Assembly (NCBI GenBank): GCA_029204225.1
Contig: CM055092.1
Coordinates: 70,646,453 to 70,710,452, forward strand
Source: Diphasiastrum complanatum
Taxonomy: Eukaryota; Streptophyta; Lycopodiopsida; Lycopodiales; Lycopodiaceae
Length of the DNA: 64,000 nt
Direction: 5' to 3'
A model generated the notes under the pieces. It had not been told where the DNA came from and ran no database searches. It saw only the letters and a list, made by a program, of their open reading frames with translations. Shown here one piece after another: positions 36,921 through 48,459 of the stretch. How positions within the stretch are numbered: position 1 is the stretch's first letter; each line of letters opens with the position of its first letter. A program made the position numbers and the translations under genes.

Positions 36921-38640
36921 CTAAGATAAGTGCGAACCAAGGTAGAAGAGCTCTTGAGACTCTGCATGGCCATGACTAACGTCCCGTTCCACTTTCTTAC
37001 AATGAGGATCTTCCTGCTGAGCCTTTCTTATCTTAGACAATAATTCATTTTCAATGACTACAAATGACATATGATACACCACATGAGATAGTGCATCTAC
37101 CACATGATTCTTGGCACCTTTCTTGTATCGAATCTCCACTAGGAATTCCTTCATAAGCTCAGACCATCTGGCTTGCCGGCCTCTAACGTTTGGTTGCTTA
37201 CAAAAGTATCTCAAGGTATCATAAGGGTACCTTGCCATGTAGCCCCCAACATTAAATGGACTAATAGGGGTCTGAAGTACTGCTAGTTACATAGGTATGT
37301 AACAGACTCTTTCAGAACGAAAAAACTCCTGGAACTGGTAAGGCTTTGACATCTGTGGACCATTTGATGTGGTCTCCCTAGGAGGTTCAAGGTAGTACAT
37401 CACTTTTATTGACGACTTCAGTAAGTTTGCAGCCGTGTACTTTATTTACAATGCGATGATTAGTGAATATCTCAAATTTTGATCCATACAAATAATGCCT
37501 CGATGCCTTCAATGCATGAAGTATGGCTTACAACTCCTTTTCATGAGCTGGATAATTACTCTATGATGAGGTGAACTTCTTGCTCTCAAAGGCTATAGGC
37601 CTTCCCCCCTACATCGACACTACTCCCACAACAATGTAGCTCGCATTCGCATCTAGAACATGGGGCTTTTTAAGGGTCTATAATCTTTAGAATGACACTC
37701 AATGATAGCTTGCTATAACTGATCAAAACTTGCTTGTTGCAATTCAGTCCACTCACCAAATCTATTTTTTTTGAGTCAAATCAATCAAAGGTGCTTCAAT
37801 ATAGGAGTATTTTTAACGTATTTTTTATAAAATACCACCAATCCAAGAAAAGAACAATGTTGTCAAATCGTTGGCATAAGCCACACAACGATTGCAACAA
37901 CCTTTTTAGGATGTGGTCTCACTCCATTAGTAGACACTATATGACCAAGACACTCTATTTCCTTTTCGAACAATTTACTCTTTTTATAATTTGCAAATAA
38001 AGCGTTCTTCCTCAAAGCAGACAACATAGTTCTACGATGAGTCATATGCTTGACCTCTTTAGGTCTATTTTACTCAACACAGTGGCACCTAACAAGGCAT
38101 CAAATAGATCATCTTATGTGGAATAGGATATGGATGTTTAACTCTTTCTTTACAAGAATGATGGGAGAGGCAAAAGGAGAATAACTAGGTGGTATCTGGC
38201 CTTTGACCAGATAATCATCGACCATCCATCTCACTTCCTCTTCCTCTTTAAGACTCATTCTGTAAGGACATCTATTGACAAGACATGATCCAGATATAGT
38301 TCAATCTTATGCTCAACATTTCTCTTAGGAGGTAAAACAGATAGAAGATCATCTATGAACACATCTCAAAACTCCCTCATAATCTCTTGATCCAAACTGG
38401 CAACAATACTAGTTTAGTAGACAAATCAAGTAGAAAGCAAACACACATGTAGTCATAATGGATCCTTTGCAACCGCGTAGCTGAAACAAGCGATCCAAGA
38501 GGCACATTCCGCTCACCATGAAGGGAATGCGTCACACCATCAAACTGGAACTCAGACACTTGTATATTCCAAGCTACGTGTGGCTTCCACATTGCATGCC
38601 AATTATGCCTAGCACCACATCAAACCGTGCTAGTCGTGTT
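36921..38640 (-). pseudogene. Ty3/Gypsy remnant 3, RT catalytic core lost
   Basis: On the minus strand the order is: post-protease segment (KPHVAWNIQVSEFQFDG, 38377-38592), RT start near 38160 and DDLFDALLGATVLSKIDLK near 38060. It then jumps directly to MTHRRTMLSALRKNALF (38045). The segment with the catalytic FLDD or FVDD box is therefore missing. RNase H follows in pieces (GGRPIAFESKKF near 37590, DTLRYFCKQPNVRGRQARWSE near 37140-37215) and ends near 36921. Resemblance to remnant 2 (20230-21790) is clear over the post-protease and RNase H parts. Confidence 0.78.
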
Positions 38641-38879
38641 ATCTCAAAATCCTACTCTTCTGTGTAACTCTTTACAATTAGTGGAATGGCCACAACTCAC
38701 ACTCTTATCCCAAATCTCTATCCCCTTTCCATCAGCCATTTCCATTATTGCGATGGTTGAGTGCTCACACCTAACTTCCATACCCAAGTTGAACTCAACA
38801 CATCCAGAGAGGACCTAGTGTTTAATAAAACCTGAATATCTCTACCACACAATTGTCCTTGCATAACAATAAGAGAGTG

Positions 38880-39383
38880 TTAGGAAAAAGGTGCTAGTGG
38901 AGCCGTGTCCACATCCTGGCCATCGAAACATTCATGAGGCGTGGAACATCTGGATTGGCTTCTTGCTCGATCTCTTCCACTGTCATAGGGTTGATGGAGG
39001 CCGTGATGGGCCTGCTGTTGATGAACTAGGATGTGATGGCCCTGCGCCGCTATTGCCAGCCCCTGATCCTGTGCCAATAGAACCTAAATGGTCACCAATC
39101 TATACCTTGGGCTCAGTCGCTGCTGCTCCTCCATATGTGCTCAGTACGCGCTCTCGCTCAGGTGCAGGAACTGCACGCATGGGGCAATGTCCATGGTCTG
39201 CCCATCTAGCCTGGTCAAGCTAAGCTTGATCCTCATCGTTGTGCTGCAAAAGGTGGCACCGCAAAGCAAGCAACACCATATGCGTGCACCTGAACCTGTA
39301 AAAACTACGGTGTCTCCCTCCAGGAGATCCATCTCCGCCCACATGCCTCTTCCCGCCACAGGCATGCCTATAGAAACCCTCAA
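38880..39383 (-). pseudogene. hAT BED-finger fragment 2
   Basis: The minus strand from 39383 reads MRVSIGMPVAGRGMWAEMDL, then IWCCLLCGATFCSTTMRIKL and TRLDGQTMDIAPC. This is a BED-like finger with C-x2-C and a final Cys, but Ser where the HL histidine is expected. The same frame continues past a TGA at 39141 into a Gln/His-rich linker (HHILVHQQQAHHGLHQ) and ends at 38880. No catalytic part follows; a Gypsy remnant replaces it. Confidence 0.5.
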
Positions 39384-40260
39384 GATGCTATAAAAAAGAT
39401 CAAAAACTCAATGGAAAGTGACTAGGTGGAAAAAGGGAGCTAAAACAAGCCTAGAGCCGCCTAAGACCTAAATCGTAAGGCCAATGGACGCCTAAGACCT
39501 ATCCTAAATCACTAAACCCTAACAACCCCTACACCTAGAAAACAAACAATGTAAAATGCCTCATGCACACCAACCACATCGATGCTCATAGTGACCACCT
39601 ATGCATAAAGAAGCTTTGGAACATGCATCACTCTCTCCCTAGCAACCCTACGGCCAATCTTAACAACAAGAATCACTCAGAATGATGGACTATAGCCTCC
39701 AAACAAAGCAAGGAAAAAACGGGTGAAAAAAAGCTTCAAGAAGTTTCTTTGCATGCAAATCTCCACCTATTCATTGTTGCCTCTTATGAGTGCTATAATC
39801 ACCTTCCACTCATCATGGCCTTCACATAGAGTGCTCACACTACCATTTGGCCACCTATTTCTCTCCACAATCTTTTCTTCTCTTTAAGAAGTGTGTTGGA
39901 AATGGGGCATTGCGGGCTGTTAACAAATTTTTTTTGTTTTGACAGCGTTTCGGAACTCCGAAATGCAACGTTCCAAAACGTGGGGGTCCAGTATGTAGTT
40001 GTGGTGCTAATTAGCCCCTTAGCGATCTTGGAATTAGTCACCACAATTGATTTTTATATTGCAATTTACAATTGTCTCCACAGGCTGGTAACTCAGTCAT
40101 TTACAATTTACAATAGGCAAAGGGATTCAAAGTATATGTGACACTCGGGTTGCTACGCCTTGGGAAGGGGGGGGGGGAGGGGTTGCTCATTACAGAAGTT
40201 ACTTGTTTAGTTTCAAAAACAAAAGAACGAGAAATCAATAAATAAAAGGAAAACAATAGT
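39384..40260. other. Upstream of hAT fragment 2; GTTTCGG-type word cluster at 39935-39990
   Basis: Non-coding. CAGCGTTTCGGAACTCCGAA, then ACGTTCCAAAACG, resembles the GTTTCG cluster near 36.8 kb and could be the hAT 5' end. A 10-base G run is at about 40168-40177. Confidence 0.4.
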
Positions 40261-40570
40261 TGAATGGCCTATTTTTAAAACTGTGCATGAACTCGAGCCA
40301 TTTTGGGGAATGATGGTGTTCTTTCAAAAGTTTATTGAGGATTATTCAAAGTTTGCAGCCTCGCTTAATAAAGTACTAAAGGGATGAAAAGTCGGAAAGG
40401 TAGGCCCAATCCTCCGATAAAATGGAATGAGAAATTAGATGAGATTTGTCGTAAACTCAAGCTTCTATTGTCTTGGCTCAATTATCCCTTTTGTCATCAA
40501 CACCGATGCAACTGATATGACTATTGGATTTGTGCTATATTACAAGAGGGTCAGCCTGTTGCTCTTGAAA
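40261..40570 (+). pseudogene. Gypsy RT/RNase H junction fragment
   Basis: Reads EWPIFKTVHELEPF, FFQKFIEDYSKFAASLNKVL, then KWNEKLDEICRKLKLL and an RNase H start (HQHRCN, LQEGQPVALE) across several frames. It is a short isolated relative of Gypsy remnant 1 (19640-19880), with a shared KAASLNKVLKG-type block. It is on the host gene strand, in intron 2. Confidence 0.7.
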
Positions 40571-43500
40571 GGCAAGTTCGTAGGAATGGGGTAAGATGCC
40601 ATGGTAATTTGACGTCGTGCTTCAATCAATATTGTGAGCCTGGTGATAGGGTAACATGTTGTAAGATGAACCTTTGAGCTCCCAATGCAAGCACCCACTA
40701 TGCATTTGGTGAGACTTACACTAAGAATTGGTGTTTGTAGGTACATGAAGATCAAGAAGTACCTAAGGGGATACTTTTTGTGAAGATCACACCAAGATCC
40801 AGGTTACAATACACCATAGAGGACACCATGGAGCCAAATCGCCCAACCAAATAGAAGCTCAAGATCAAACCCCAAGAGCCTCACCCCCATGCCATGGCAC
40901 ATGAATACTAAAGAGAAGAGGACATTGGTAACTACTAACTAGGACCATCAAAACATGAATGTAGATGGGTGAGTTCCTGTAGGCATATATAGTCTTCAGG
41001 GGTTTGTGCATGATGCCATGCTTGCCCAAGGTCCATCCTATAGATAACACAAGTTACTATTGATTCTCTCTTCATGCATATAAATGTGACATGCTATGCA
41101 CTTCCACCTGTCACTATGTGAAGTTTGGGTCCTCTCAAGGTTATTAGTAATGTAATTGCCATTGAATTCAAATCTTCTAGGCGTAGCTAATAAGCACGAA
41201 CAATGGAGTACCAAATTTCCGCATCAAGATTAATCCTAATCCTCTGTACAAGACGTGGATGTAACATGCTCCCCCCCTTAAACAAGTTCCGTCCTCAGAA
41301 CAGGAAAGAAAACATGAAGACAAATTCTTCAACTTTCAATATTTACCAAAAAATCATTATCCTCAATTTGACCTTTCAATTTAAATAATTGGGTATGATT
41401 CTCTCCAAGTCTAAAGCATCACCTTCATGTAAATCCAGTTTACACGGAACAGTGGGTGAATCACCACCTTTCATTGGAGATCAAAATCCAAAAGCTAAAG
41501 AAGCATACAATTATAGTCCAAAACTATCCACGATTTCTCGTAGATAATCCATAATGCTTCTTTGTATGAATACCCGTAGAATTGTTTTAACTCCAAGACA
41601 TAGCAGTTCAACCAACTAGAATCTCTAGGAGATCCATCGAGATCCATATGAGTTTAACTCAGAACTGAGTACCCTATATACTCTCATGAGTTAAATTCCT
41701 TATTCTTAGCATCTCATGCAAGAAAACAACAACCATCTCAATAGATTTGTCTGTCTCCATAACAAACCGGAGATCTAGGTTGAAAACTATACACAAGCAC
41801 TTAAACAAAATTTCTCCAAGTAGAATAATTTACTAATTGAGAATGTATGTGAGACCCAAATGTTCTCAATAAATTCAAGAGAATAAATTTTCTCAAGTCA
41901 TTGATCTAATTTTCAATTCAAGGCTAGTTTCATTACTAATAAGCTCGAACATTGGAGTACCAAATATCACATTAGAATTATTTCAAATCCTTTGTACAAC
42001 GATGGCGTAACACTTTCTAAGAGGAAAACATGTGTGAATGTTCAAGTTTATTGGCCATGCATATGCCTAGTACGAGGGACATAGGGCATCCATCTATTGA
42101 ACTGATGCATGGAGTCTCCTTTGCATGGGCATTGGGTAGCCATGCAAAAATATGACAAGCAAAAGATTCATGCAAAGGTGACTCTAGCTACATGTACATC
42201 GTTAAAGAGGAATGCCTATTTTATGTTGATTATGCTGTATTCATTAGTCCCCATGGCTTGCGAGTTCCAGATCCTGCATGCTAGACATTAGTTCAATAAA
42301 GCATTTCACAAGCAATAAGTGTCCATTATCAAGACTCATGAAATAATGTCGACTATAATCATAAAGGTAAGATATATATAATCAAAGGCATTTATTTCCT
42401 AGTTTCAAGTTAATATCCTGATGTGTAGCATCTATCGCTCAATGCTTCAAAATAGAACCCTAATGACTACTGATTTCCAGTTGCTTGCATTTCTTACTTG
42501 CAAATACTTCTTCATGCTTGTGTTATTGGAAGCTAAACAATCCACAAGAAAGAATCATATATGGTCCAATTTCATAAGTTGTAAAAGTAAAGCTGGCAAG
42601 TTGGCATATCTTGTAATGTCTGGATGTTATCCTAGAATTGACATCCCTGTGACTAAGGAAGTAATGAAGTTCCTAACTTTCTGTACTTGAAGAGTTTGTG
42701 GTACTGAAAAACATTGAATGCTGGATGAGAGCAATAAACTAGTTGACACCATGGCTATATCTCAGAACTTTTGCAATACCATCTTTTTCTGATCACGACA
42801 TGGTCTGTTCTTTATTAGGTACATGATTTAGAGGGATAAGAAAGATTATCTTCAAAGTCCAAACTTTTGTGGATTTAGAATCCAAGCTTGATGGACTGGA
42901 GTAGTCTTGCAGATGGTATCAGTGGTTTCAACTCAAGTTACTTTCCTTACTAATATCACTTATTTGATTCTATATTGCAAGATGAATTAACCATGCTTTT
43001 TGTTTATGTTGCAAATATAAGCAAGATTTTGTTTAGACAGACTATTTCCATTCATGGGATGCAGAAAAAGGAAAAAGTCATTGAAAAGGATAGTCTGTTT
43101 ACTCTGTGAGAAGAAACATCAGATTTATTAGCATGAGCAATGGTGGAGAGATATTGGAGAGTCTGAATCATATGCAGACAAAGATCATTACAGAGAAAGA
43201 ACAGACAGAGAATGTTTGTGGACTTCTTCTAAGCCACTACAAGCCTGCAATAGGAAGTTCACACTTATTCATCTTTCTTCCTTGCCTGATTTTTTCCTTA
43301 TTTTAAAATGCAGCCACTATTACTTCAAATGAGCATCAAGCGGTTTGAAGCTGGGCCCTTAATCAGTTTTTATTTTACTGTTTTTTCCAATATTTAGCTT
43401 TTGGCTTGTCTTGCATTCAGCAAGCCATTTTGAAATAGTTTTGACTGCATTTTGAAGCTTTACACTTATTTCAGTCTTCTGAAAAAGCTTGACTTTTTAA

Positions 43501-43704
43501 CAAACCGATTATTGCATTTGAAAAAAAAATGATTCATGTGAAAGGTTATTAACATTGCCATCTAATAATTTTAACATGATATTGGGAAAATTTGGTGGAA
43601 GAAAAGTATTGTTGTTAAGAAACATGTGCAATCTATAATCATGAAATGGAAATCTCCTCATTGGAAGCTTCTTTGTAATAGTCTTGAATGTTTGTACTTT
43701 ACAG
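40571..43704. other. Intron 2, no gene; one diverged direct repeat
   Basis: About 3.1 kb of AT-rich intron. Segments 41190-41275 and 41937-42017 are diverged copies sharing CTAATAAGC, CATTGGAGTACCAAAT and CTTTGTACAA-like words, about 747 bp apart. They might be remains of short LTRs but have no coding region between them. The branch/acceptor region TTTGTACTTTACAG ends at 43704. Confidence 0.5.
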
Positions 43705-43758
43705 GTACGTGAAGCTTTCACTTCTGGTCCATCTCATGCCACTGAAATTGCAAGAGAG
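43705..43758 (+). CDS. LCKB2-like: Lipid kinase exon 3
   Basis: 54 nt, phase 0 at both ends, reading VREAFTSGPSHATEIARE between a TTTACAG acceptor and a GTAAGC donor. TSGPSHA followed by a helix is the substrate/nucleotide-site segment that precedes the GGDGT loop in plant members of the family. It joins exon 2 and exon 4 without loss. Confidence 0.8.
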
Positions 43759-44416
43759 GTAAGCCGTTTTTAAATCCTTGGAACTTGAAGAGACGGAAGC
43801 GTTAAAAAAGGACTATGTTAGATGCATTAGTTGCCAGCAATGTGTTATCGGTCAGTTTGATCTTCTAGAGTATTGGCAAAATTTGCAATGTGCCTTAAAT
43901 ATATAACAAACTACCAACTTAAATATAATTTCTTGAGGCTTTGTTGGTGGGTACACCTTTAAGTATCTTACAGGAGCTGCTTTATCCAAATCTTCTTTGA
44001 ATAGAGAAAGCTACTATCCTTCATTTGTAAGTAGTTGATAGAACCTATTGCATGCTGATTATGATGTAAAATTCCAATTGGTTTGAAACTGCTGTGCATA
44101 TATTCTCCCTAAATCCTATCAATGTCCATCATCCTACACACTACCTCCATCCTCTCCTCTAGTTTGCTTGCAGGGTTGAAAGTGGGGTGTTCTAGAACTC
44201 TGCAATCCTTTTCTTTTCATATAACTTATAGGACATTGATTAACGGATCCGAACACAATCAAAATAACCAGATGGTGCTGGTATGTTGAACCATGTTAGT
44301 TTTCACAAAAAGCAGAAATTTTTGCAACGCCATCTGTAAATTTTTGTTTGACAACTGCCATGAAAAGCTATCACTATATCAAGGACTAGACATTATATAC
44401 TGATCCCTTTCTTTAG
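43759..44416. other. Intron 3 of the lipid kinase
   Basis: 658 bp, GT (GTAAGC) to AG (CTTTAG). It is the only intron of ordinary size in the visible gene. No element was recognised in it. Confidence 0.8.
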
Positions 44417-44476
44417 GCTATTCGTGAAGGGGCAGCTGCAGTGATTGCTGTTGGTGGTGACGGGACTCTTCATGAG
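44417..44476 (+). CDS. LCKB2-like: Lipid kinase exon 4 (GGDGT loop)
   Basis: 60 nt, phase 0 at both ends, reading AIREGAAAVIAVGGDGTLHE. VGGDGT is the ATP-binding signature of diacylglycerol, sphingosine and ceramide kinases. The donor is GAG/GTAATT at 44477. The next exon, expected to begin VVNG, was not found in the remaining 19.5 kb. Either intron 4 is longer than that or the exon was missed. Confidence 0.82.
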
Positions 44477-44883
44477 GTAATTCTTATATATCATTCATTA
44501 GAGATAGAATGATCTAACTGGTAGAGAGCTATCAAATCAAAAAGAGGTGGACAGTCTTTTTTGTGGTGAATGTTTCAACAGTATCATTACTTGAGGTTTG
44601 TGACATTTTCTGAAAACAAGTGTATCTTTTGCAATTTTTTCTCATGCCATTTCTGTGGACATGTGGTTAACGTTATCTACTTCTGCACTGTGTACTTCAA
44701 TCTATTTCAATGTAATCGAATGCAAAGGTGGTCACTTCATGTGGTTTGTTTTTATTCAGTTTTGAGTAGGATCTTTAACCAAAGAGGGAAGGCTGATAAA
44801 GCTAGTCCAGTGTTACATTGAAACTTGTTAGAATGTTCTGTCAAACTCATGCAAGACCTCAACGTGTCATATGCATTTGAAAT
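44477..44883. other. Start of intron 4, no gene seen
   Basis: AT-rich intronic sequence. A GTGGTGAATG word near 44560 resembles the expected start of exon 5 but has no AG acceptor directly before it and does not stay open in family-like sequence. Confidence 0.5.
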
Positions 44884-44967
44884 GCATATATATAGGTATC
44901 TATATGTATAATATATGCATATATATAGGTATCTATATGTATAATATATGTATCTATATGTATCTAT
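44884..44967. repeat. TA-rich tandem repeat
   Basis: Units of TATATATAGGTATCTATATG plus TATAATATATGCA are repeated twice, followed by shorter TGTATCTATA units. The family B transposon begins directly after it. Confidence 0.9.
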
Positions 44968-44969
44968 AT

Positions 44970-45110
44970 CAGACATGAGGGTCCGGGCCGGACGCGGGAT
45001 TTTCGCGTCCGCGTCCCCCTCGGACGCGGGGTTGGACGCATCCTATTGTTTTTTTCAAATTTTTTTCCTGGACATGTCCAGCGTCCCAGACGCGGACGCA
45101 TTTTTTTAAT
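44970..45110. mobile_element. Left end of hAT family B, GGACGCG array
   Basis: Begins CAGACATGAGGGTCCGGGCC after a TA-rich tract. Many GGACGCG/CGCGTCC words follow in both orientations. The same beginning opens the short elements at 61413 and 62298. Clustered subterminal repeats are the usual transposase-binding sites of hAT elements. Confidence 0.65.
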
Positions 45111-45249
45111 TAAAAAAAGAAAGAAAAAACAGACAGAAGCGCGCGGGCAGCGGAACAGTCCGCAGAAGAGTTCTGGGCCAGCGAGAGAGGAGAGAAAGAG
45201 GGCGGGAGAGAGAGCTATGGTGGGTGAGGGAGAGCTATGGTGTGCATGT

Positions 45250-48043
45250 GGGTGGGTTATGGTGTGTGTGTGTGTGTGTCCGCCACCACCACCGCCACCC
45301 CCATCCCCTCCGCCAGTACTCCCCATGGATCCACAGCCTCCACTGCTGCACCTACGCCTGTGCCACCACCTTCAGATCTGCACGGTCCGTCCGCATCCTC
45401 CGCTTCCGCACCTACACCTATGCCACCACCTCCAGATCCGCATCCTCCCAACCATCCACATCCCGAGGCACCAGACAGATGTCCATGCCGGGATCTTTCA
45501 AAGAGGGGTAGCACAGAGAGGCCACCAGGACCATAGCACAAATGTTCTATGACCTGAACCTCCCTTTATCATGGCATCATCCCGCACCTTTCGAGAGGCT
45601 ATCTCGAAAGTTGTAGTCTACGGGCCCGGCTACACACCACCCACAGCCGACGCGCTTCGCGGCCCTTTGCTCCAGGAGCAGGTTGCATCCGTCAGAGAGA
45701 GACTAGCTGCATTGCAGGAGGCCTGGGATAGATACGGCTGCTCCATCATGGCTGATGGGTGGACTGATCGTCGTAGACGTCCACTCATCAACGTCATTGT
45801 TTCCAGCTGCTACGGTTCCCTGTTCCTCCGTAGCGTTGACGCCTCTGAGGCAAGGAGAGTGCACACGACGGAGTACATCTACGGCATCATCTGCACGGCG
45901 ATAGAGGAGGTTGGGCCATAGGGCGTTGTCCAAGTAAATTTTTTTATAATTAGTTGCTTGATACAAATGTTTCAATAGTTTTCGATTGATTGCAATGTGT
46001 TTCCAAGCTGTGCATTAATCGTATCAACTGATCGCGATAGGTTTTGACGGACAATGCGTCCAACTGCCGCGGTATGGGGGAGATTCTTATGGCAGAGTAC
46101 CCCTCCATTGTGTGGACTCCATGTGCCGCACACTCACTGGACCTCCTCCTGCATTCCATCGGGCGCCTGCCTTGGGTCAGTGAGATTCTCACGAGGGCAC
46201 TTGCGGTTGTGGACTTCGTCACACGCAAGCGCCGCACCACCGCCCTTTTCCGCACATTTAGCAGGTAAGATGCTACTTATTTTTTGGCTCGTTCAAGATG
46301 CTTCTTATTTTTTCGCTCGTTCCGTGTGTGCCTCTCATTCCGTTTGTCAATGCAGGCTCGACTTGAAGAAGCCCGCTTGCACACGCTTCGCCTTTCAGTT
46401 CATCATGCTTGAGCGGCTACACAAGCTCAAGGGTGATTTGCGGCGCATGGCTACTTCTGCAGAGTTCACAGCCATGGACCTGTCCACGACCCCAGAGGGC
46501 TTGGCCTTCCACGAGATCCTCTTCATGGAGCCTTTTTGGGTTGATATGCAACAGCTCATGGACGTCATGCGCCCCATCTACTCTGTTTCTGAGGCTCATT
46601 GATCACGAGGGGTGCACGTGTAATTGTTGCCTCCACATGGTATGGTCCACAGGTTGGAGCCTATTAGGCGGTTGTGGCAGCGACGATGGGATAAGTTTCA
46701 CCGGCCCATTCACAGTGTGGTCCACATATTGCATCCGTTGTTTTAGAGCGAGAGGCAGTACGACGATGCAGAGCGCGTGCGGACTGGTTCTCATACATCC
46801 GCCTCCTCAGCAGCGACACTGGTATCCGCAGCAGGCTCGAGGAGCAGAGGTTGAGTTACAAGTAAATTCTTGCTCTATCGTTTGCTTTCATTCGCTCAAT
46901 TTCCCTGCGCAGGCTGAATTGTACTCACGCGTATCGCTGCTCAATTTTAGGTACTGTCTAGGGCTGTTCGGCGAGGACCTTGCACGTGTCCGAGAAAACG
47001 GGCTTATGCCTGTACATGGTGGGATAGCTACGGCGTTGTGGACAGCCAGACCTGAGGACGCTTGTGTTCCGAGTCCTTTCACAGGTATGTTATCTAATCT
47101 CATACATCCAACCAGTTTTCGCATTGTCTCTACAAGGCCGGGACTCACGAAAGTGGCTGCCAATTAATGTAGGATTGTTCTGCTGGCGTGTGCGAGCGGA
47201 ACTGGTCAGCTTTCAGCCTTGTTCACACGAACAAGCGGAACCGCCTCACGACTGAGCGATGCAATGACTTGGTGTACTGCAACACCAACACCAGGGTCGT
47301 TCAACGCATCGCGGACAGCATAAGAGCAGGAGGTGTACGCTCCCTACTGTTGCAGGTATATGTCTATGCTCTATCGTTTGCTCTCTTATTAGTTTAAGAC
47401 AATCAGTTTAATGCCCTGACGATTGCTTCGGCTATTCTCACGAATGATTGACTTGTGTAGGTCAATCCCAATGATTGCCTTGTTCCAACGGCCGATCCTG
47501 AGGGAGAGCCAGAGGTTGATCCAGACGAGGCCCCTCGGCGTGCTTTGCGGGGTGATCCTGAGGATGATTCTGACCCCGAGGAGCCTACCCCGCTCCCTTT
47601 TGACGTTCCTTTGCCCTCCTCCTCTGATGAGCCCACATATGATTCCAAGGAGATAATCGACATTGCAGGGGATGGTCCACGTGCCCCACCCAGTACTCCC
47701 GCTACACGCCGCCTTTCAGTTGATGGCTGGTCAGAGTTTGCGAGGGAGACAGAGGCTGCCGCTCAGAGACAAGTTGCGCAGAGACGACTTTGAGCATCAC
47801 AGGCAGTCGGTTCTTCCCAGAGACCCCCTCGTGGCAGAGGGAGACGCCCAGGCAGGAGTGTACCACAGAGGGTTCCTTCCGGCAGACCTAGAGGCAGGCC
47901 AGCCAAGAGGGGACGCATCGATGATTTTTCTAGTCGTCTCTTGGCAGGCGTTGGCCCAGACTTGGAGTCCCAGATGCCTCCAAACTCCCAGCCAGACTTT
48001 GTATTTGATACACAAATACATCTGGCATGCAGAGGGATGATTT
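45250..48043 (+). pseudogene. hAT family B transposase with AT-hook tail, decayed
   Basis: A hAT transposase with at least five exons. A Pro-rich linker (45290-45480) and REATRTIAQMFYDLNLPL are followed, after a frameshift, by MASSRTF and CSIMADGWTDRRRRPLINV (first catalytic Asp). The exon ends at 45933 after GP-stop-GVVQ. Exon 46041-46264 has VLTDNASNC (second Asp) and CAAHSLDLL. The next starts at 46355 (LDLKKPACTRFAF). A further one after 46651 decays at a stop after HPLF. Exon 47173-47355 holds DCSAGVCERNWSAF (the Glu). The tail exon from 47461 is acidic (DPEDDSDPEEP). After a TGA near 47791 it reads GRPRGRPAKRGR with a canonical PRGRP AT-hook at 47887-47901. No BED finger was found. Several stops make it non-functional. 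Confidence 0.75.
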
Positions 48044-48270
48044 TTCTAGCACAGACTTGTAGATATTGACACACAGAGCATCATGTACATTGGCATCATA
48101 TGTGATGTATATATTTTTTTACAGTCTATTCGTGTCATGGCTAATTTATCATGGTTGGTTACAAATGGTCAGGGGTGCGTCCAGGTCCCCGGACGCGTCC
48201 GCTTTTTTTTTTTTTTTTTTTTAAATTTTGATTTTTTTAGTGTTAAAAAAAAAAAAAAAAAATGGACGCG
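48044..48270. mobile_element. Right end region of hAT family B, truncated
   Basis: CAGGGGTGCGTCC at 48172, GGACGCGTCCG, long T and A runs, then GGACGCG at 48264-48270, where family A terminal sequence begins. The short family B relatives continue from this point into CATCCGCTTCCTTA, so this end appears cut by the family A element. Confidence 0.5.
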
Positions 48271-48360
48271 TGGTACCGCCATTATGGTACCGCGGTACCA
48301 TAATGGTGGTACCGCGGTTATGGTGCCGCCCTCAGACCAGCGGTACTAGGGCGGCACCAC
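48271..48360. mobile_element. Right (3') terminal GGTACC array of hAT family A copy 1
   Basis: GTGGTACCGCCATTATGG, GGTACCGCGGTACC, CATAATGGTGGTACCG, GCCGCCCTCAGACC and AGGGCGGCACCA follow in order. The same series occurs at 54563-54628 and 61666-61752. It is assigned as the 3' end of copy 1 because it is the first such array beyond ORF2. That link is inferred. Confidence 0.55.
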
Positions 48361-48459
48361 AAAAATAATATTTTTAATTATTTAAAAAAAAAAAAAAACC
48401 CTTTTAACAGGCTAAAACTAGGTAAAAACTAAGATGTTACTGTACAAGGGGACTACACT

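Noticed and set aside
44555-44620. Candidate exon 5 of the lipid kinase (GTGGTGAATG resembling VVNG)
   Set aside because: No AG acceptor directly in front and no continuing family-like reading, so likely coincidence.
45046-45552. Pro-rich 168-codon ORF as a separate gene
   Set aside because: It overlaps the family B terminal array and linker; one alternative frame continues into the transposase reading, so it is not independent.
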